Shown piece after piece: positions 22,214 through 35,905 of a DNA stretch of 64,000 nt. The notes below the pieces were generated by a model, which was not told the origin of the DNA, ran no database searches, and saw nothing but the letters and a program-made list of their open reading frames with translations. Numbering within the stretch: the stretch's first letter is position 1; each line of letters starts with the position of its first letter. The translations under genes and the position numbers were made by a program. The DNA is from Aeromonas sobria (GTDB lineage: Bacteria > Pseudomonadota > Gammaproteobacteria > Enterobacterales > Aeromonadaceae): assembly GCF_000820145.1 (NCBI RefSeq), contig NZ_CDBW01000022.1, positions 1-64,000 of the forward strand, written 5' to 3'.

Positions 22214-23074
22214 ATGGGCAATGGAAAGCAATATGAGGAATTTGTAGGGCGACTTCAGCAGGCCATTTTGAATTCAGAAGAATATTTGAAAATTAAAAAT
22301 ATCACTATAGAGAAGAATAGAATCATCACGGACAACAATGGCATCGAACGTGAATTTGATCTTTACTGGGAATATGACCTAGGTGGAATAAAATACAAAA
22401 GCGTTATTGAATGTAAAGATTACAACAAAAAAATCAGTATCGAAAAAATTGATGCTTTAATTGGTAAGATTTCTGACATTCCAAACATATACCCTATATT
22501 TGCAACTAAGATTGGATATCAGTCCGGAGCTAAGATAAAAGCAGAACGTAAAGGTGTTGAGCTTCTTATCGTAAGGGAGCAATGTGAAAATGATTGGGTT
22601 GCTGACGATGGAACTCCATACCTCCGAGAGATAGGCTTTAACATTCAGATAAATACTCCTGTCAAGATATACCAAATCATCCCACAGTTAGATGGACAAT
22701 GGATATTAGCAAACACTGATATTGATGTGACTAAACCATTAGTTCACCACTCTAGAAATGATCAAATATATATTAATGATAAAAGAGCACTAACTAGAAC
22801 ATCTATCCATCAATTAGAAACCGACCTAACCGCTGAATATAAAGAGGTATATGGTGATTTCACTAAAACATATCATTATGATGATGCTTATTTAGAAGTC
22901 GATGGTTATAAGTTAAAACTAATCAGCTTAGATATAGGGTTTAGGCATAGCCTTCCATTTTCTTTAGAGACATCAATAGATTTTTCAAAAGAACTCATTG
23001 GAGTTATTGAGTATTTAAGAAGTGGTAAAAAAACAGCTGTATATAAAGACAGAGTAACTCCTGACTGGAGGTGA
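22214..23074 (+). CDS. Predicted PD-(D/E)XK restriction-endonuclease-like protein, acquired
   Basis: A 286-residue protein. Its N-terminal third looks like an Mrr-type nuclease: a Glu in the first helix, EFDLYWEYDLGGIKYKSVIECKDYNKKI gives the D...ExK-like core (Asp in EFDLYW, Glu and Lys in IECKDY). The rest is unassigned. Base composition is far more AT-rich than every neighbour, and codon use differs (ATA, TTA, AGA frequent), which indicates recent transfer. It stands alone with no methylase or specificity gene. The start at 22214 is preceded only by a weak GGG; 22202 is a possible alternative. Confidence 0.7.
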   Translation: MGNGKQYEEFVGRLQQAILNSEEYLKIKNITIEKNRIITDNNGIEREFDLYWEYDLGGIKYKSVIECKDYNKKISIEKIDALIGKISDIPNIYPIFATKIGYQSGAKIKAERKGVELLIVREQCENDWVADDGTPYLREIGFNIQINTPVKIYQIIPQLDGQWILANTDIDVTKPLVHHSRNDQIYINDKRALTRTSIHQLETDLTAEYKEVYGDFTKTYHYDDAYLEVDGYKLKLISLDIGFRHSLPFSLETSIDFSKELIGVIEYLRSGKKTAVYKDRVTPDWR

Positions 23075-23082
23075 CATATATC

Positions 23083-23247
23083 GTAGGTTCGATTAGCCGA
23101 TAGGCGTAATCGGACATTCGCGTAAATCAACTCTCCCGCTATAACGGCCACCCGCATTTCCCCTCCGGCTGGCCAACCCTGACTCACGGCAACAACCGCA
23201 ATCAACGCCTCTCGATCGTCCGATTACGCTGCGCTAATCGAACCTAC
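23083..23247. mobile_element. REPIN/MITE-like element with 30-33 bp inverted ends
   Basis: The left end (23083-23115) and the reverse complement of the right end (23218-23247) both begin GTAGGTTCGATTAG and end GCGTAATCGGAC, differing only in the few bases between. Each end can itself fold into a hairpin (CGATTA/TAATCG), giving two inverted REP-like units around a 102-bp centre with no ORF. It starts 9 bases after the nuclease gene stop. No target duplication is certain. The stretch from 23248 to 23370 holds nothing else recognised. Confidence 0.7.
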
Positions 23248-23370
23248 ATAAGGCGGTGAAATATGGTGCATGCCGGTCGGAAATCCGGGGCGCCCACCTT
23301 TCTACACAAATAATCATCTGGCTGATGACTGACATCGTCACCAACCCACTCAACCGGGGTTCATTGCTCG

Positions 23371-24084
23371 CTAGATACTGGCGGAGGATGCCCGCCGTAC
23401 CAGCAGCGGGGTTTCGCCGCTGATGCGGGCCACGTCGAGCTTGAGCTGATCGACCCGTGCCGGGTCCTGTTCGCACAAATAAAGGACGTAGTGGGGCTCG
23501 CCATCGCGGTTCTTTTTCACCGCCTCGAAGGTGACGTTCTGCTGGCGCGCCCAGCGGCGCCACTTCTCGACGTTATCCGCCTGTTTGTAGACGCCGATCT
23601 TCAGCTTGGCTGGCTTCTGGCTAGGAACTGCTACCGGCAGCGGGATGGTGGTCTCCCGCGGCGGAAAGGCCAGCTCCATGGCATAGAGAGGGGCGGGCTG
23701 ATCAATGGCGGCCACGCCAAACTCAGCCAATGGCTGCGGTTCGTTGACCACCAGAGGAAGTGCCGCAAGGTGCAAGCGGGCAATAAAAACCAGCGAGGCC
23801 ACCAGCGCCAGGCTGGTACAGATCAGCGCCCCAACCAGCTTGTTGCTGGCGCGAGCAGGCAGTGGCTGCGTAACCGGCACCACCACAATCGGCGGAGCTG
23901 ACAGTGAAGTGGTGCCTGATGGAAACGAGGGGAGCGGCAGCTCAGCAAGCGCAGGCGCGATGGGCGGCTCGCAGGGTGCCTCACGCGCTGGCTCGGCGGG
24001 CGGCATGGCCTCGGGTTCGTCAGACGGCATCTGCGGGATCTGGCGTTCAGGCATGGACAGCAGGGATTTATTGGTCGGTTTCAC
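23371..24084 (-). CDS. Proline-rich membrane protein with SPOR-like C-terminal domain
   Basis: A cytoplasmic Pro/Glu/Ala-rich segment, a single membrane span (LVGALICTSLALVASLVFIA, about residues 84-103) and a C-terminal domain KLKIGVYKQADNVEKWRRWA...HYVLYLCEQDPARVDQLKLD that resembles a SPOR fold. A periplasmic peptidoglycan-binding or envelope role is possible but not shown. The start is uncertain: GTG at 24084, TTG at 24138 and ATG at 24054 are all in frame, and an in-frame stop lies just upstream of 24138. GTG at 24084 has GGAATCGAAAGA ahead and was preferred. Confidence 0.6.
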   Translation of the reverse strand: MKPTNKSLLSMPERQIPQMPSDEPEAMPPAEPAREAPCEPPIAPALAELPLPSFPSGTTSLSAPPIVVVPVTQPLPARASNKLVGALICTSLALVASLVFIARLHLAALPLVVNEPQPLAEFGVAAIDQPAPLYAMELAFPPRETTIPLPVAVPSQKPAKLKIGVYKQADNVEKWRRWARQQNVTFEAVKKNRDGEPHYVLYLCEQDPARVDQLKLDVARISGETPLLVRRASSASI

Positions 24085-24325
24085 TCTTTCGATTCCACGT
24101 TCGGCAACTGGCGCAGGGTTGTCAGCGGCGGGAGCCAAATCCGGCCACCAGCTCGGCGCTGGCAGCCATTATCCCGCCCCCCCCTTGTACCGGAGCTTAA
24201 GGAGCGGTCGATTTTCGCGCGGCCAGTGCTGCGCAAACATCCTGCTCCATTGCGCCGGACGACAAGCGGGCCCATCGGTGCCACTGCTATGATGCTGACT
24301 CCTGTTCATCAACGACCGAGATATC

Positions 24326-24820
24326 ATGAAACGCAAAACCATGGCCCTGCTGCTGGGCACCCATCTGCTGGTCGCGGCGGCAGGCTTTGCCGCCGGTGTC
24401 TATACCCTGCCAATCCTGATCGCGCCCTCTGCCCCCGGCAGTGAGCTGGTGGCGGCCAGCCAGCAGCAAGCCAGATTCCACGGCACCTTTCGCCGGGATC
24501 TGCAAGACAGCGATCGGCTGCACTGGGGGGAAGGCAAGGTGAGCATAGGGCCGGATGCCATCAGTCTGATGGGCAAGCTGGCCCCCGGACCCGACTACCA
24601 GCTCTACCTCTCCCCCGAGTTTGTCGAGACCGAAGCCGATTTTGCCCGCCTCAAGGATCAGATGGTGCGGGTCGGGCCGGTGAAGACCTTCGACAACTTT
24701 ATCGTGCCGCTGCCCGCCACGGTCGATCCGGCCCGCTACAGCAGCGTGATCGTCTGGTGTGAAACCTTCGGCCAGTTCATCACTGCCGCCCGTTATCAGG
24801 ATCAGCACCCGGTGCAGTAA
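24326..24820 (+). CDS. Exported DM13-domain protein
   Basis: A 164-residue protein with an N-terminal membrane or signal segment (about residues 7-33) and a DM13 domain: FHGTFRRDLQDSDRLHWGEGKVSI, the PDYQLYLSPEF strand and the C-terminal YSSVIVWCETFGQFITAARY with the conserved Cys. DM13 domains are predicted redox or electron-transfer modules; no partner gene is adjacent. Confidence 0.85.
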   Translation: MKRKTMALLLGTHLLVAAAGFAAGVYTLPILIAPSAPGSELVAASQQQARFHGTFRRDLQDSDRLHWGEGKVSIGPDAISLMGKLAPGPDYQLYLSPEFVETEADFARLKDQMVRVGPVKTFDNFIVPLPATVDPARYSSVIVWCETFGQFITAARYQDQHPVQ

Positions 24821-24847
24821 CCTCGCGCCCCTGACCAGCACCATCAA

Positions 24848-24875
24848 AAAGGGCTGACATCGCTGTCAGCCCTTT
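24848..24875 (-). terminator. Terminator between the DM13 gene and the CZB chemoreceptor
   Basis: A perfect 12-bp stem AAAGGGCTGACA/TGTCAGCCCTTT with a 4-base loop; on the minus strand it continues into TTTTT, serving the chemoreceptor gene. It can also stop plus-strand readthrough. Confidence 0.82.
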
Positions 24876-24896
24876 GGCTATCCGGCCCGAGCGTGA

Positions 24897-26801
24897 TTAA
24901 CGCTCCGGCTGGGTCATCTCCCGCAACAGCTGATCGATGCAACCGACCACTTTCTCGGAGTTGTGCTCGATCTCCCGGTAGAGGGCCTCCGCCTCTGCGT
25001 GCTTGTGCTGATTTTTCAGCTCGATGACCTGCTGGATCACCTGATGCAGCCTGGCGTGGGGGGTGGCGATCGCCTTGAAGGCCGGTTGTGAACTGCAGCA
25101 GGATGCCCCTTCGCTGAAGTACCAGCGGCCGAGACGGCACTCCTTGTCACTGACCGCTTCGCTGCGCGACAACCCCTCCTGCCCATCCAGATAGGCGCGC
25201 ACCCGGGTCTTCCAGCCCAGATGGGCGGCGCGGGCGCGGGTCAGCACCATCTGCACGTTGGAACCATCCTGAAACTGCCCGGCCAGCTCCCCCAGCTTGT
25301 CCACCAGCGTCGCCACATGGGTGGCAATCTGGGCGGTGTCCCGCGCCACCAGAGTGGTGGCCTGAGAGATCTCGTGGACGCTGACGATATTGCGGGTTAT
25401 CTCGTCGCTCACCGAGGATTGCTCCTCCGAGGCGGTGGCGATCTGGGCGTTCATGTCGCGAATACTGTTGACCGCCCCCTTGATCCGGCTGAGGGCATCC
25501 CCCGCCTGATTGGCCCGCTCCACTGATTCCCCCGCCTGCGAGACGCTGTGCTCGATCATGGTCACCGTCGCGCCCACCGCCCGTTGTAGCTGCTCGATGG
25601 TGCCGCGGATCTCGGCAGTGGAGTGCTGGGTGCGGCCCGCCAGCGAGCGCACCTCGTCGGCCACCACCGCAAAACCGCGCCCCTGTTCACCGGCCCGGGC
25701 CGCCTCGATGGCGGCGTTGAGTGCCAGCAGGTTGGTCTGCTCGGCGATGGACTGGATCACCGCCAGCACCGAGCCAATCTGCTCGCTGGCCTTGGCGACC
25801 TCTCTCACCGTGTTGCCCGCGCTGGCGATCTCCTCGGCCAGCTGTTCGATCATGCTGACACTCTGCTGCACCACCTCATCGCCAGTGACTGCCTGATTGT
25901 CCGCTTCGCTGGCCGCCTCGGCCGCCTGCACCGTGTTGTGGGCCACTTCGTGCACCGTGCTGGTCATCTCGGTCATGGCAGTGGCGAGCTGGGTGGTCTG
26001 CTCCTGCTGGCGCGTCATGCTGCTGAGGTTACCCGCCGCGCTGCGCGACAGCCGCTCGCTCTCGCCAGCCAGTTCGCCCAAGGTGGTGGTGAGCTGGCTG
26101 ATGGTGTCGCGGATCTTGGCAACGAAGACATTGAACGCCGACCCGAGGCGGCGGATCTCCTCCGGCCCCGCCACCGGCAGCTTGCTGCCAAGATCGCCGG
26201 AGCCGTTGGCCAGCGCCTCCAGCGCCTTGACGCTGTCGAGCAGCGGGCGGCTAAGACGCGCCAGCAGCAGCACCAGCGCAACTGCAATCAGGGCGGTGCC
26301 GAGCAGCGCGATCATCACCATCTGCCAACTCTGACGCGCCAACGCAGCGGCAACCACGCTGTGATCCCGTGCCAGCTCGATCACCCCGACCGCCTTGCCG
26401 GAGAAGTCGTGCAGCGGCGCCGCCATCACCAGAAAATCGCTCCCCTGCTGCTTGATGGTGGTGAAGCGGCTCTCTCCCGCCAGTACCCCCTGATACCAGT
26501 CCGCCGACTCGCCGAGCATGGATGTGCCGGTCAGCATCACGGGTTTTCCCTGTTCAAACAGATAGATGGCGAGCCGACTGTCCTTGCCCAGCAGATCGGC
26601 AAACAGCGAAGCATCGAGGACGCGGCCAAACTCCACCGAGCCGACCGGCTGACCGTTGAAGGTGACCGGCACCACACCGCGGATCCCGGTGCCGCCCTGA
26701 CCGGTCTCCAGCCCGCCGACCGGTTGATGGTTGCGGTTCACCTCGACCACCGCCAGCCGGGTGGTAGAGAGGTCGTCGCCATGGTTCGCGGGTTTATGCA
26801 C
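24897..26801 (-). CDS. 5'-truncated methyl-accepting chemotaxis protein with CZB domain
   Basis: The 634 residues contain the second half of a Cache sensor ([21 protein letters not shown]), one membrane span near residues 175-195, HAMP, the signalling tip [35 protein letters not shown], and a C-terminal chemoreceptor zinc-binding (CZB) domain with spaced His, Cys (ECRLGRWYF) and His pair. The first membrane span and distal Cache half are absent: in frame before the GTG at 26801 four more family-like codons (SLYR) read on, then a TGA closes the frame. It is therefore likely a broken receptor, though an expressed form with one membrane span cannot be excluded. Confidence 0.8.
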   Translation of the reverse strand: MHKPANHGDDLSTTRLAVVEVNRNHQPVGGLETGQGGTGIRGVVPVTFNGQPVGSVEFGRVLDASLFADLLGKDSRLAIYLFEQGKPVMLTGTSMLGESADWYQGVLAGESRFTTIKQQGSDFLVMAAPLHDFSGKAVGVIELARDHSVVAAALARQSWQMVMIALLGTALIAVALVLLLARLSRPLLDSVKALEALANGSGDLGSKLPVAGPEEIRRLGSAFNVFVAKIRDTISQLTTTLGELAGESERLSRSAAGNLSSMTRQQEQTTQLATAMTEMTSTVHEVAHNTVQAAEAASEADNQAVTGDEVVQQSVSMIEQLAEEIASAGNTVREVAKASEQIGSVLAVIQSIAEQTNLLALNAAIEAARAGEQGRGFAVVADEVRSLAGRTQHSTAEIRGTIEQLQRAVGATVTMIEHSVSQAGESVERANQAGDALSRIKGAVNSIRDMNAQIATASEEQSSVSDEITRNIVSVHEISQATTLVARDTAQIATHVATLVDKLGELAGQFQDGSNVQMVLTRARAAHLGWKTRVRAYLDGQEGLSRSEAVSDKECRLGRWYFSEGASCCSSQPAFKAIATPHARLHQVIQQVIELKNQHKHAEAEALYREIEHNSEKVVGCIDQLLREMTQPER

Positions 26802-26916
26802 CCGATAAAGGGAGGTGGCTCAAACAGGTGGAATATTCACCGGATAAGGGGCTATGTCCTGCTTCGCGAGAGGCCCGGCATCCCGGCAATAACCAGCCAG
26901 CAGGCTGGCGAGCGGA

Positions 26917-27621
26917 TTAACGAAACCGGTGCAGGTGGTAGTCGACATGGTAGTCGTTGCCATTGCGGAACATGATGGAGTAGTTGAGAAACTCGCCATC
27001 TTCGCTATAGGAGAGGGAGGTCAGGCGCAAGATTGGCGCCCCCTGCTCGATATGGAGCAGCTCGGCAGTGGCCCGATCCGCCAGCACAGCGCTGAAACAC
27101 TCATAGTTACCCGCAATCGCGATCCCGCACTCCCGTTCGATGTAGTCGAATTTGGACCCTTCCAGATGGGCGACCGACAGATTGCGAAACAACCTGACCG
27201 GCATGTAGCTCTCCTCCAGCAGCAGCGCCCGACCATCCACCGAGCGGATCCGGCTGGAGTAGTAGACGGGTTCATTGACCTTCACCCTCAGCTGACTGGC
27301 GATGGCTGGTGGCGCGGGCATGGTGCGAAATTCCAGTACCTGGCTGGTCAATGTGCGTCCCTGCTCACGCATCAGTTCGGTAAACCCGCTCAGCCCTTTG
27401 GTCTCATGCTGGACATCCTTTTTCGTCACATAGGTGCCGCTGCCGTGGCGCCGCTCGACCAGTCCCCACTCGATCAACATGTCTACCGCTTTGCGGATGG
27501 TCATGCGGGACACGCCATACTGTTCTGCCAGCGCTTTTTCGCCCGGCAACACATCCCCCACCCGACACTCGGCACCATTTACCCTGATCCTGAGTCGATC
27601 AGCTACCGATTTATAGATCAC
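26917..27621 (-). CDS. GntR-family transcriptional regulator with UTRA domain
   Basis: A 234-residue regulator of the HutC/TreR branch: N-terminal winged helix (LPGEKALAEQYGVSRMTIRKAVDML, RRHGSGTYV) and C-terminal UTRA ligand-binding domain (EESYMPVRLF, FNYSIMFRNGNDYHVDYH-like end). It is divergent from the PTS and 6-phospho-alpha-glucosidase genes, so it probably represses them and senses a phosphorylated sugar. Start is GTG at 27621 with AGGAG ten bases ahead. Confidence 0.9.
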   Translation of the reverse strand: MIYKSVADRLRIRVNGAECRVGDVLPGEKALAEQYGVSRMTIRKAVDMLIEWGLVERRHGSGTYVTKKDVQHETKGLSGFTELMREQGRTLTSQVLEFRTMPAPPAIASQLRVKVNEPVYYSSRIRSVDGRALLLEESYMPVRLFRNLSVAHLEGSKFDYIERECGIAIAGNYECFSAVLADRATAELLHIEQGAPILRLTSLSYSEDGEFLNYSIMFRNGNDYHVDYHLHRFR

Positions 27622-27903
27622 TGCTAGACATCTCCTGTTGTCACAACGCCAGCCAACTCATTCTGAAAAAAGTGGTAAAAAAGCTTAAAAACAATAACTT
27701 ACCTTTCAACAAAAGCTGCAATAACATCACAGAATGAAGAGGTACAACAATATCTCAAAAGTTAGACATCTTTGTATAAATAACTGCATGCGTCAGATCA
27801 CATAATTCCAAGATATTTCATAAGGTCTCTTTTTATCGCTGCTAATTTGCATCTGGCAACACCGGCAAGGATTCGATTAGCCATTTAAACCAAGGGACAA
27901 TAT
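27622..27903. promoter_or_regulatory. Divergent control region with two TAGACATCT repeats
   Basis: The AT-rich 282-bp region between the GntR gene and the PTS gene carries the 9-mer TAGACATCT twice in the same orientation (27625-27633 and 27763-27771). The first overlaps the ribosome site of the regulator gene and the second lies 133 bases before the PTS ATG, positions that suit autorepression and repression. A CRP-like half site ATCACA is near 27796. Binding is inferred. Confidence 0.45.
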
Positions 27904-30815
<2,912 letters not shown>

Positions 30816-30828
30816 ACCGCCCATAAAC

Positions 30829-30858
30829 AAAAACCCCCTCGTGACAGAGGGGGTTTTT
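30829..30858. terminator. Bidirectional terminator after the alpha-glucoside operon
   Basis: The 12-bp perfect stem AAAAACCCCCTC/GAGGGGGTTTTT with a 6-base loop separates convergent transcripts of the hydrolase and the LacI-type gene. Confidence 0.88.
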
Positions 30859-30880
30859 CATTGGGGCAATAGAGGTGTGA

Positions 30881-31885
30881 TTAACCCAGCGCTTTGACCG
30901 AGCGACGGATGATCAACTCGGGCTGTACCGTCATTGACTCGACATCCAGCTCTTTGTTGCGGATCCGGCTGACCAAATGCTTGACCGCCAGCAGACCGAG
31001 TTCGGCCTTGGGATGGCGGATGGTGGTCAGCGGCGGGCTGGAGAAGCGGGCCATCGCCACATCGTCGTAGCCGATCACAGAGATGTCATCAGGCACCTTG
31101 ACCCCGGCTTCCCAAGCGGCACAGATAGCCCCGATTGCCATCGGATCGTCGAACGCGAACACCGCGGTCGGCCGGGGCTGCAAGGCCAGGATACGCTGCA
31201 TGGCATCGAAGCCGCTCTGGCTCTCGTAATCCCCTTCAAAGATCTGTTCATCTTTGAGGGTCAGACCGTGCTCGCCCAAGGCGTCGCGCACCCCGTCCAG
31301 TCGCTGCTGGGTGGTCTCTTTAGAGACCTGACCAGTGATACAGACGATATCGGTGTGCCCCAGTTCCAGCAGATGGCGAACAGCCATGCCGGCACCGATG
31401 CGAGCGTTATCGTTGATCACGTTGGCGAAATCGCACTCCGTACCCCAATCCAGCACCACCTGTGGCACATGTTTGTGGATGCGCAACATATCGCGCAACG
31501 GAGTATCGATATCAGTACCCAATACCAGCAGGCCATCCACCCGTTTTTCCATCAGCATTCTCAAGTAATGCTGCTGGCGGGGCGGCTGGTTTTCGGTGTT
31601 GCAGAGGATCAGGCTGTAGCCTTGTTCGAAGCAGTACGCTTCGACCCCTTGCACCACTTCGGCAAAGAAGGGGTTTACGCTGGTGGTCACCAGCATGCCA
31701 ATGGTCTTGGTCGAATTGATTTTTAGACTGCGCGCTACCGAGTTGGGCGCGTAGTTGAGTTCTGCCACCGCCTCAATCACTTTCTGGGTCGCGTCTTCGC
31801 TGACCCGCCGAGTGTGGTTGAGCACATGTGAGACGGTGGAGATGGATACGCCTGCGCGAGAGGCGACATCCTTGATAGTGGCCAT
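30881..31885 (-). CDS. LacI-family transcriptional regulator, RbsR/PurR-like
   Basis: A 334-residue repressor: N-terminal helix-turn-helix ATIKDVASRAGVSISTVSHVLN, the hinge helix NYAPNSVARSLK, and a periplasmic-binding-protein-like ligand domain (DGLLVLGTD, IGYDDVAMARFSSPPLTTI). It resembles RbsR more than sugar-PTS repressors, but no rbs genes are near. It could instead act on the convergent alpha-glucoside genes. Effector unknown. GGAG precedes the ATG. Confidence 0.92.
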   Translation of the reverse strand: MATIKDVASRAGVSISTVSHVLNHTRRVSEDATQKVIEAVAELNYAPNSVARSLKINSTKTIGMLVTTSVNPFFAEVVQGVEAYCFEQGYSLILCNTENQPPRQQHYLRMLMEKRVDGLLVLGTDIDTPLRDMLRIHKHVPQVVLDWGTECDFANVINDNARIGAGMAVRHLLELGHTDIVCITGQVSKETTQQRLDGVRDALGEHGLTLKDEQIFEGDYESQSGFDAMQRILALQPRPTAVFAFDDPMAIGAICAAWEAGVKVPDDISVIGYDDVAMARFSSPPLTTIRHPKAELGLLAVKHLVSRIRNKELDVESMTVQPELIIRRSVKALG

Positions 31886-32319
31886 CTCAGTCTCCTGACT
31901 GTCAAAGGCGGAACATTAGCAGATTTCCCGAATAAAGGCTTGGTTTTAACGGGCTCGGCCACGGAATTGTCAATGCTGGCTAATCTATGCGCCCATTTGT
32001 ATTTGCGCAAATTAATTGTGGTCAAAATGGGAGCGCCATCAGGGTAAATTATCACCAGATTAATCCTCTGGCATTTCACCAACCAGCAACTCGTTGCCAA
32101 GATGTTAAGAGACAAAATCAATATTAAATTCTAAACCAACAAAAATAACGGGTCATTAGTTTCAAAATACCCCCATCCAACCCCCTCTGGTTAGTATCTT
32201 TAACAGCTTGTTATTGTCCCGTGAGGAATGATAGAACCTTATCTACTGCCGGACATGTGGGATCAAGATCCGGAACAAGGTACGGAAATGAAATAATTCA
32301 CTGATTAAGGGACGAATCA
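31886..32319. promoter_or_regulatory. 434-bp AT-rich control region between the LacI-type gene and livK
   Basis: No gene was seen. A possible livK promoter is TTGTTA (32208-32213), 17 bases, ATAGAA (32231-32236) with TG before it. An inverted GGATC/GATCC lies near 32260. The middle part (32090-32165) is strongly AT-rich, as expected of Lrp-type binding regions known for liv operons, but no Lrp motif is claimed. Confidence 0.4.
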
Positions 32320-33441
32320 ATGCATAAGTTGAGCAAAATAACAGTAAGCGCAGCGGTTTCTTTGGCTCTGTTTGGATCGATTTCCATCGCCAATGCAGCA
32401 GACACCATCAAGATCGGTATCGCCGGTCCGGTCACTGGTCCGGTCGCTCAATACGGCGACATGCAGTTCACCGGCGGCAAGATGGCGGTAGAGCAGATCA
32501 ACAAGGCTGGCGGCATCGCTGGCAAGCAGATTGAGGCGATCGTCTATGACGACGCCTGCGACCCCAAGCAAGCGGTGGCAGTAGCGAACAAAGTGGTGAA
32601 CGACGGCGTCAAGTTCGTGGTCGGTCACCTCTGTTCCGACAACACCCTGCCCGCCTCCGACATCTATGAAGACGAGGGGATCCTGATGATTACCCCGGCT
32701 TCCACCAACCCCAAGATCACCGAGCGCGGTTACCAGCTGACCCTGCGTACCATAGGTCTGGATAGCGATCAGGGCCCGACTGCCGCCAAGTACATCATCG
32801 AGCAGGTCAAACCCCAGCGCGTCGCTGTTATCCACGACAAGAAGCAGTACGGCGAAGGGATCGCCTCCAGCGTCAAGGCCTCGCTCGACAAGGCGGGCGT
32901 CAAAGTGGTGGCCTTTGAAGGGATCACCGCCGGTGACAAGGACTTCTCCGCCCTGATCGCCAAGCTGCAGAAAGAGAACGTCGATTTCGTCTACTACGGC
33001 GGCTATCACCCGGAGTTGGGGCTGATCCTGCGCCAATCTGCCGAGAAAGGGTTGAAAGCCAAGTTTATGGGCCCGGAAGGGGTGGGTAACAAGGATATCT
33101 CCGCCATCGGCGGCCCAGCGTCCGAAGGACTGCTGGTCACCCTGCCGAACAAGTACGATCTGGTCCCTGCCAACGCCCCGCTGGTTGCGGCATTCAAGGC
33201 CAAGGGTCAGGACTCTTCCGGTCCGTTCGTCTGGACTACCTATGCTGCGGTGCAAACCCTGGCAGCCGGTATCGCCAAAGCGGGTGAAGATGACCCGGCC
33301 GCCGTTGCAGCCGCCATCAAGGCAACCCCTATCGATACCGTGATGGGCAACCTGAACTGGGCACCGAACGGTGACCTGAAAGGCTTCGAATTCGGGGTGT
33401 TCCAGTGGCACGCTGACGGTACCTCCAGCCAAGTCAAATAA
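32320..33441 (+). CDS. livK: Branched-chain amino acid-binding protein LivK/LivJ
   Basis: Periplasmic receptor for Leu/Ile/Val of the LIV ABC transporter. The 373-residue precursor has a signal peptide cut after NAA and matches E. coli LivK/LivJ through [67 protein letters not shown] and [10 protein letters not shown]. First gene of the liv operon; an RNA hairpin separates it from livH. Confidence 0.96.
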   Translation: MHKLSKITVSAAVSLALFGSISIANAADTIKIGIAGPVTGPVAQYGDMQFTGGKMAVEQINKAGGIAGKQIEAIVYDDACDPKQAVAVANKVVNDGVKFVVGHLCSDNTLPASDIYEDEGILMITPASTNPKITERGYQLTLRTIGLDSDQGPTAAKYIIEQVKPQRVAVIHDKKQYGEGIASSVKASLDKAGVKVVAFEGITAGDKDFSALIAKLQKENVDFVYYGGYHPELGLILRQSAEKGLKAKFMGPEGVGNKDISAIGGPASEGLLVTLPNKYDLVPANAPLVAAFKAKGQDSSGPFVWTTYAAVQTLAAGIAKAGEDDPAAVAAAIKATPIDTVMGNLNWAPNGDLKGFEFGVFQWHADGTSSQVK

Positions 33442-33452
33442 TCTGCCGATTT

Positions 33453-33475
33453 GGGGGTGAGCCTCACTCACCCCC
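33453..33475 (+). terminator. Hairpin between livK and livH
   Basis: A 9-bp perfect stem GGGGGTGAG/CTCACCCCC with a 5-base loop and a weak pyrimidine tail follows livK. Such stems usually protect the binding-protein message and let only part of transcription continue. Confidence 0.65.
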
Positions 33476-33509
33476 TCCTCTCTTTGCGGGCAAGTACAGG
33501 GAACGCAGT

Positions 33510-34432
<923 letters not shown>

Positions 34433-34436
<4 letters not shown>

Positions 34437-34540
34437 TGAAACATCCATTCACTCATGCAGATATCACCACTCTGATAGGGATCTCTCTGCCCAGCAGCGG
34501 CACCCGGGGCCGCCCGCAACGTTCGGAGGTGAAGGCATGA
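34433..34540 (+). CDS. 35-codon ORF bridging livH and livM
   Basis: Starts at an ATG overlapping the livH stop (ATGA) and stops at a TGA overlapping the livM start (ATGA). GGAGGT (34419-34424) lies eight bases before its ATG, so translation is likely. The peptide begins [16 protein letters not shown]; from the second Met it shares M-K-F-H-A-I-L at matched positions with the first 13 residues of LivM, so it may be a diverged copy of the livM head. It may couple livM translation to livH. Confidence 0.6.
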
Positions 34541-35805
34541 AAAGCCAATTCATCCACGCCAGCATCGCCAGTCTGGTGTTACTGGTGCTCTCCTTCTGGC
34601 TGCTCGGCTTTCGTTTTGAGTCTGAGGGGGGTCAATTACTGATCGTCAGTCGTCTCGATGTGTCGCTGGCCTGGTTGCTGGGCGGCGCCACCCTGGTGTT
34701 CTGGTTCCAGCTGATGCGCGGCCAGATCAGTCGGCTGTTCCACTCCTCCATCAGTGGCTTCTCGGTCGGCTTCACCAAGCTGGTGCTGCCAAGTCAGGAA
34801 GAGGCGCCTCGGCTCTATAACACCACTGCCGTGCTGGTGCTGCTGTTTGCGGTACTCTGGCCCTTTATGGCCTCGCGCGGTGCCATCGATCTGGCTACCC
34901 TCACCCTGATTTACATCATGCTGGGGCTGGGCTTGAACGTGGTGGTGGGTCTGGCGGGGCTGCTCGATCTCGGCTATGTCGGCTTCTATGCGGTCGGCGC
35001 TTACAGCTATGCCCTGCTCAACACCTATTTCGGTCTGAGCTTTTGGGAGTGCCTGCCTATCGCCGGGATGATGGCCGCCACCTTTGGCTTCCTGCTCGGC
35101 TTTCCGGTGCTGCGGCTACGGGGGGATTATCTGGCCATCGTCACCCTGGGCTTTGGCGAGATCATCCGTATCCTGCTCAACAATATGACCTCCCTGACCG
35201 GCGGCCCGAACGGGATCTCCGGCATCCCGAAACCGACTCTGGCCGGGCTGGAGTTCAACCGCACCGTCAAGGATGGCGGCTGGGAGACTTTCCACGAATT
35301 TTTTGGCATCACCTATAACGCCAACCACAAGGTGATCTTCCTCTACCTGATGGCGCTGCTGCTGGTAGTGGCGACCCTGTTCGTCATCAACCGTCTGCTG
35401 CGGATGCCGCTCGGCCGCGCCTGGGAAGCGCTGCGGGAAGACGAGATCGCCTGCAAGTCGTTGGGGCTCAACCCCACCATCATCAAGCTGACCGCCTTCA
35501 CCATAGGTGCCACCTTTGCCGGTTTCGCCGGTAGTTTCTTTGCCTCGCGGCAGGGCTTTATCAGCCCGGAATCCTTCGTCTTTATCGAGTCGGCCATAGT
35601 GCTCGCTATCGTCGTGCTCGGGGGCATGGGCTCCCAGATCGGGGTGGTGCTGGCCGCCATCGTGATGACGGTGCTGCCGGAGCTGGCCCGTGAATTCAAC
35701 GAGTACCGCATGCTGATGTTCGGCCTGTTGATGGTGTTCATGATGATCTGGCGGCCACAAGGATTGCTGCCGATGACCCGTCCGCATCTGGAGTTGAAGA
35801 AATGA
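34537..35805 (+). CDS. livM: Branched-chain amino acid ABC permease LivM
   Basis: Second permease subunit, 422 residues (E. coli 425), with two extra N-terminal spans followed by the core: [61 protein letters not shown] and [24 protein letters not shown], the coupling loop to the ATPases. Preceded by GGAGGTGAAGGC. Its stop overlaps the ATG of another 35-codon ORF. Confidence 0.96.
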   Translation: MKSQFIHASIASLVLLVLSFWLLGFRFESEGGQLLIVSRLDVSLAWLLGGATLVFWFQLMRGQISRLFHSSISGFSVGFTKLVLPSQEEAPRLYNTTAVLVLLFAVLWPFMASRGAIDLATLTLIYIMLGLGLNVVVGLAGLLDLGYVGFYAVGAYSYALLNTYFGLSFWECLPIAGMMAATFGFLLGFPVLRLRGDYLAIVTLGFGEIIRILLNNMTSLTGGPNGISGIPKPTLAGLEFNRTVKDGGWETFHEFFGITYNANHKVIFLYLMALLLVVATLFVINRLLRMPLGRAWEALREDEIACKSLGLNPTIIKLTAFTIGATFAGFAGSFFASRQGFISPESFVFIESAIVLAIVVLGGMGSQIGVVLAAIVMTVLPELAREFNEYRMLMFGLLMVFMMIWRPQGLLPMTRPHLELKK

Positions 35806-35905
35806 GTACACATCAGAAGTTCATAGATGTCTCTGATCTGTCGATGCGCTATGTGGCCGAATGGCTGGCAGTGGCTTGCTCCACATCGAATAGGGAGCTG
35901 AAAAA

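Noticed and set aside
31777..32121. ORF on the minus strand upstream of the LacI-type gene
   Set aside because: Overlaps the LacI start out of frame and runs through AT-rich intergenic sequence without a ribosome site.
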